Part shown: positions 62,923-64,000 of the stretch, in pieces | Numbering within the stretch: position 1 is the first letter of the stretch | Layout: each line of letters opens with the position of its first letter | Assembly (NCBI RefSeq): GCF_004919085.1 | Contig: NZ_STGL01000005.1 | Coordinates: 124,001 to 188,000, forward strand | DNA length: 64,000 bases | Reading direction: 5' to 3' | DNA from: Nocardioides sp. GY 10127 | GTDB lineage: Bacteria; Actinomycetota; Actinomycetes; Propionibacteriales; Nocardioidaceae | The notes under the pieces: generated by a model | The model's database searches: none | Told to the model about the DNA's origin: nothing | Seen by the model: the letters and a program-made list of their open reading frames with translations, nothing else | Translations under genes and position numbers: made by a program

Positions 62923-64000
62923 GTGACCGCTGACCCCGCCCCGGCCGACCCGGGCGACCCGGGCGACCCCGGCGTCGGCAGACCGCTGGCGGTGCCGGCG
63001 TTCCGGTGGTTCTTCACCGCCGAGGTCACCAGCGCGCTGGGCTCGGCGGGGTCAGGCATCGCCCTGGCGTTCGCGGTGCTGGACATCTCCGGCTCGGCCG
63101 CGGCCGTGGGCTGGGTGGCGGCCGCGAGCACCGTCCCGATGGTCACCCTCATGCTGCTGGGCGGCGCGGTGGCCGACCGGCTGCCGCGCACCCTCGTGCT
63201 GCGCGGGACGAACGCGACGATGTTCGTGGTGCGGTCGCTGGCCGCCGTCCTCGTGCTCAGCGGGCACGCCGAGGTGTGGCAGCTCGTGGTGCTCCAGCTG
63301 GTCGCGGGCACCACCGAGGCCCTCGGCTACCCCGCGTTCCACGGGATGATCCCGGTGCTGCTGCCGCCACAGCGGCGCAAGGCCGGGTACCTGCTGTTCA
63401 GCCAGGCGCAGAGCGCCACGCGCATCGTGGGGCCGGCGGCGGTGGGCCTGGTGGTGGCGACCGTGGGGGCCGGCTGGGCGATGGCGTTCGACGCGCTCAC
63501 CTACCTGCTGGCCGCCGGGTTCCTCGGGCTGCTGCGGCTGCCGCGGGGCGAGCGGGCGGCCGCCCGTAGCAGCGTGCTGCGCGACCTCGCCGACGGGTGG
63601 GCGTTCGCCCGGCGGCTGGGCTGGGTGCTGCCGGTCTCGTCGTACTCGCTCGTCTTCAACGCGCTCATCGCCGGCGGGATCGGCGTGCTCGGACCCGTGA
63701 TCGCGGCGGACACGATCGGCTCGGACGGCTGGGGCGTGGCCCGCTCGGGCCAGGCGGTCGGCGTGATCCTGGCCGCCTGGCTGCTGGGCCGGGCCGCCGC
63801 GGCCCGCCTGGTGCACCGGCCGCTGGTGGCCGCGATCGCCGGCTTCGGGGTCACTGGGCTGCCGGTGCTGGCCCTCGGGCTCGGCGCCGGGACCGTCGTC
63901 CTGACCCTCGCGTTCGGTGCCGCGGGCGCGGGCTTCGCCCTCATCGACGTGGCCTGGGGCCTCGTGGTGGCCGAGAAGGTGCCGGAGGAGATGCTCTCCC
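62923..64000 (+). CDS. MFS transporter, EntS-like (3' end cut by window edge)
   Basis: 359 codons are visible from a GTG with GCGGAG directly before it; a GTG about 22 codons on (VPAFRWFFTAEV) is an alternative, since the first residues are a DPGDPGDPG repeat. The chain has the MFS_3 pattern: ALGSAGSGIALAFAVLDISGSA in helix 1, VADRLPRTLVLRG after helix 2 and SQAQSATRIVGPAAVGLVVA in helix 5. The EntS-type branch includes siderophore and macrolide exporters. The frame is open to base 64000 with no sign of damage. Confidence 0.85.
   Translation, partial: MTADPAPADPGDPGDPGVGRPLAVPAFRWFFTAEVTSALGSAGSGIALAFAVLDISGSAAAVGWVAAASTVPMVTLMLLGGAVADRLPRTLVLRGTNATMFVVRSLAAVLVLSGHAEVWQLVVLQLVAGTTEALGYPAFHGMIPVLLPPQRRKAGYLLFSQAQSATRIVGPAAVGLVVATVGAGWAMAFDALTYLLAAGFLGLLRLPRGERAAARSSVLRDLADGWAFARRLGWVLPVSSYSLVFNALIAGGIGVLGPVIAADTIGSDGWGVARSGQAVGVILAAWLLGRAAAARLVHRPLVAAIAGFGVTGLPVLALGLGAGTVVLTLAFGAAGAGFALIDVAWGLVVAEKVPEEMLS

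Overview
The window is 64 kb of very GC-rich DNA (nearly every third codon position is G or C), densely packed with genes that have strong ribosome binding sites and frequent GTG starts. A mycothiol ligase (mshC), a group III-type PfkA, an SPW membrane protein, a PucR regulator beside proline dehydrogenase and a high-affinity group 1h [NiFe] hydrogenase all point to a soil-type actinomycete. The sequence alone does not support a call below that level. I saw no rRNA, tRNA, phage, transposase or CRISPR array.

Region by region. 1-9.9 kb: a group 1h (HHY, air-scavenging) hydrogenase locus built as two divergent operons. Leftward run DUF1641, hhyS, hhyL, a maturation protease, a 65-aa protein, a TPR-like protein and a NifU-domain protein cut by the window edge. 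Rightward run an AraC regulator, hypA, hypB and an unknown 291-aa protein. 10-11.6 kb: a Gly-rich protein and a PHB-depolymerase-like esterase. 11.8-19.6 kb: a lignin-aromatics module. gcoA-gcoB (guaiacol O-demethylase P450 and its fused reductase) plus an EthD-like protein run rightward beside a divergent AraC regulator, and LysR-catB-catA-catC run leftward, so guaiacol can be carried to catechol, muconate, muconolactone and 3-oxoadipate enol-lactone. 19.7-25.1 kb: HAD phosphatase, TrkA-N channel-like protein, SMP-30 lactonase and GH3 glycosidase. 25.3-33.3 kb: a second aromatic module (cyclase, alpha/beta hydrolase, FAH-fold hydrolase, extradiol dioxygenase, FAD monooxygenase, LysR, MFS) with two matching operator palindromes; its substrate is unknown.

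33.4-46 kb: secreted SGNH hydrolase, a 1609-aa secreted M6 metalloprotease with PKD domains, a membrane histidine-kinase-like protein that has lost its phospho-acceptor His, chorismate mutase, a small Cys-rich protein behind a CCCCCATGGGGG palindrome, an SPW protein, a siderophore-interacting flavoprotein, a striking 51-bp repeat array, and pfkA. 46-50.6 kb: MarR, DHA2-type MFS, mshC and an esterase. 50.7-57.2 kb: L-arabinose utilisation (araB-araD-araA, galM, LacI-type regulator) with paired LacI-type operators. 57.2-64 kb: zinc-independent ribosomal protein L31 behind a Zur-like box, a thioesterase-fold protein, paired SMR efflux subunits, PucR/proline dehydrogenase, and two MFS transporters, the last cut by the window edge.

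The least explained signals are non-coding. One family of imperfect palindromes (core GTTCGGTCCTC) forms a nine-unit array at 44.6-45.1 kb and a five-unit cluster inside the cat operon at 12.1-12.5 kb. A second, unrelated family (GACGTCATACG arms) sits between convergent gene pairs at 25.2 and 33.3 kb. No clearly unprecedented protein system is visible. The best candidates for new biology are these repeats, the unknown proteins of the hydrogenase locus, the second aromatic module and the degenerate histidine kinase.
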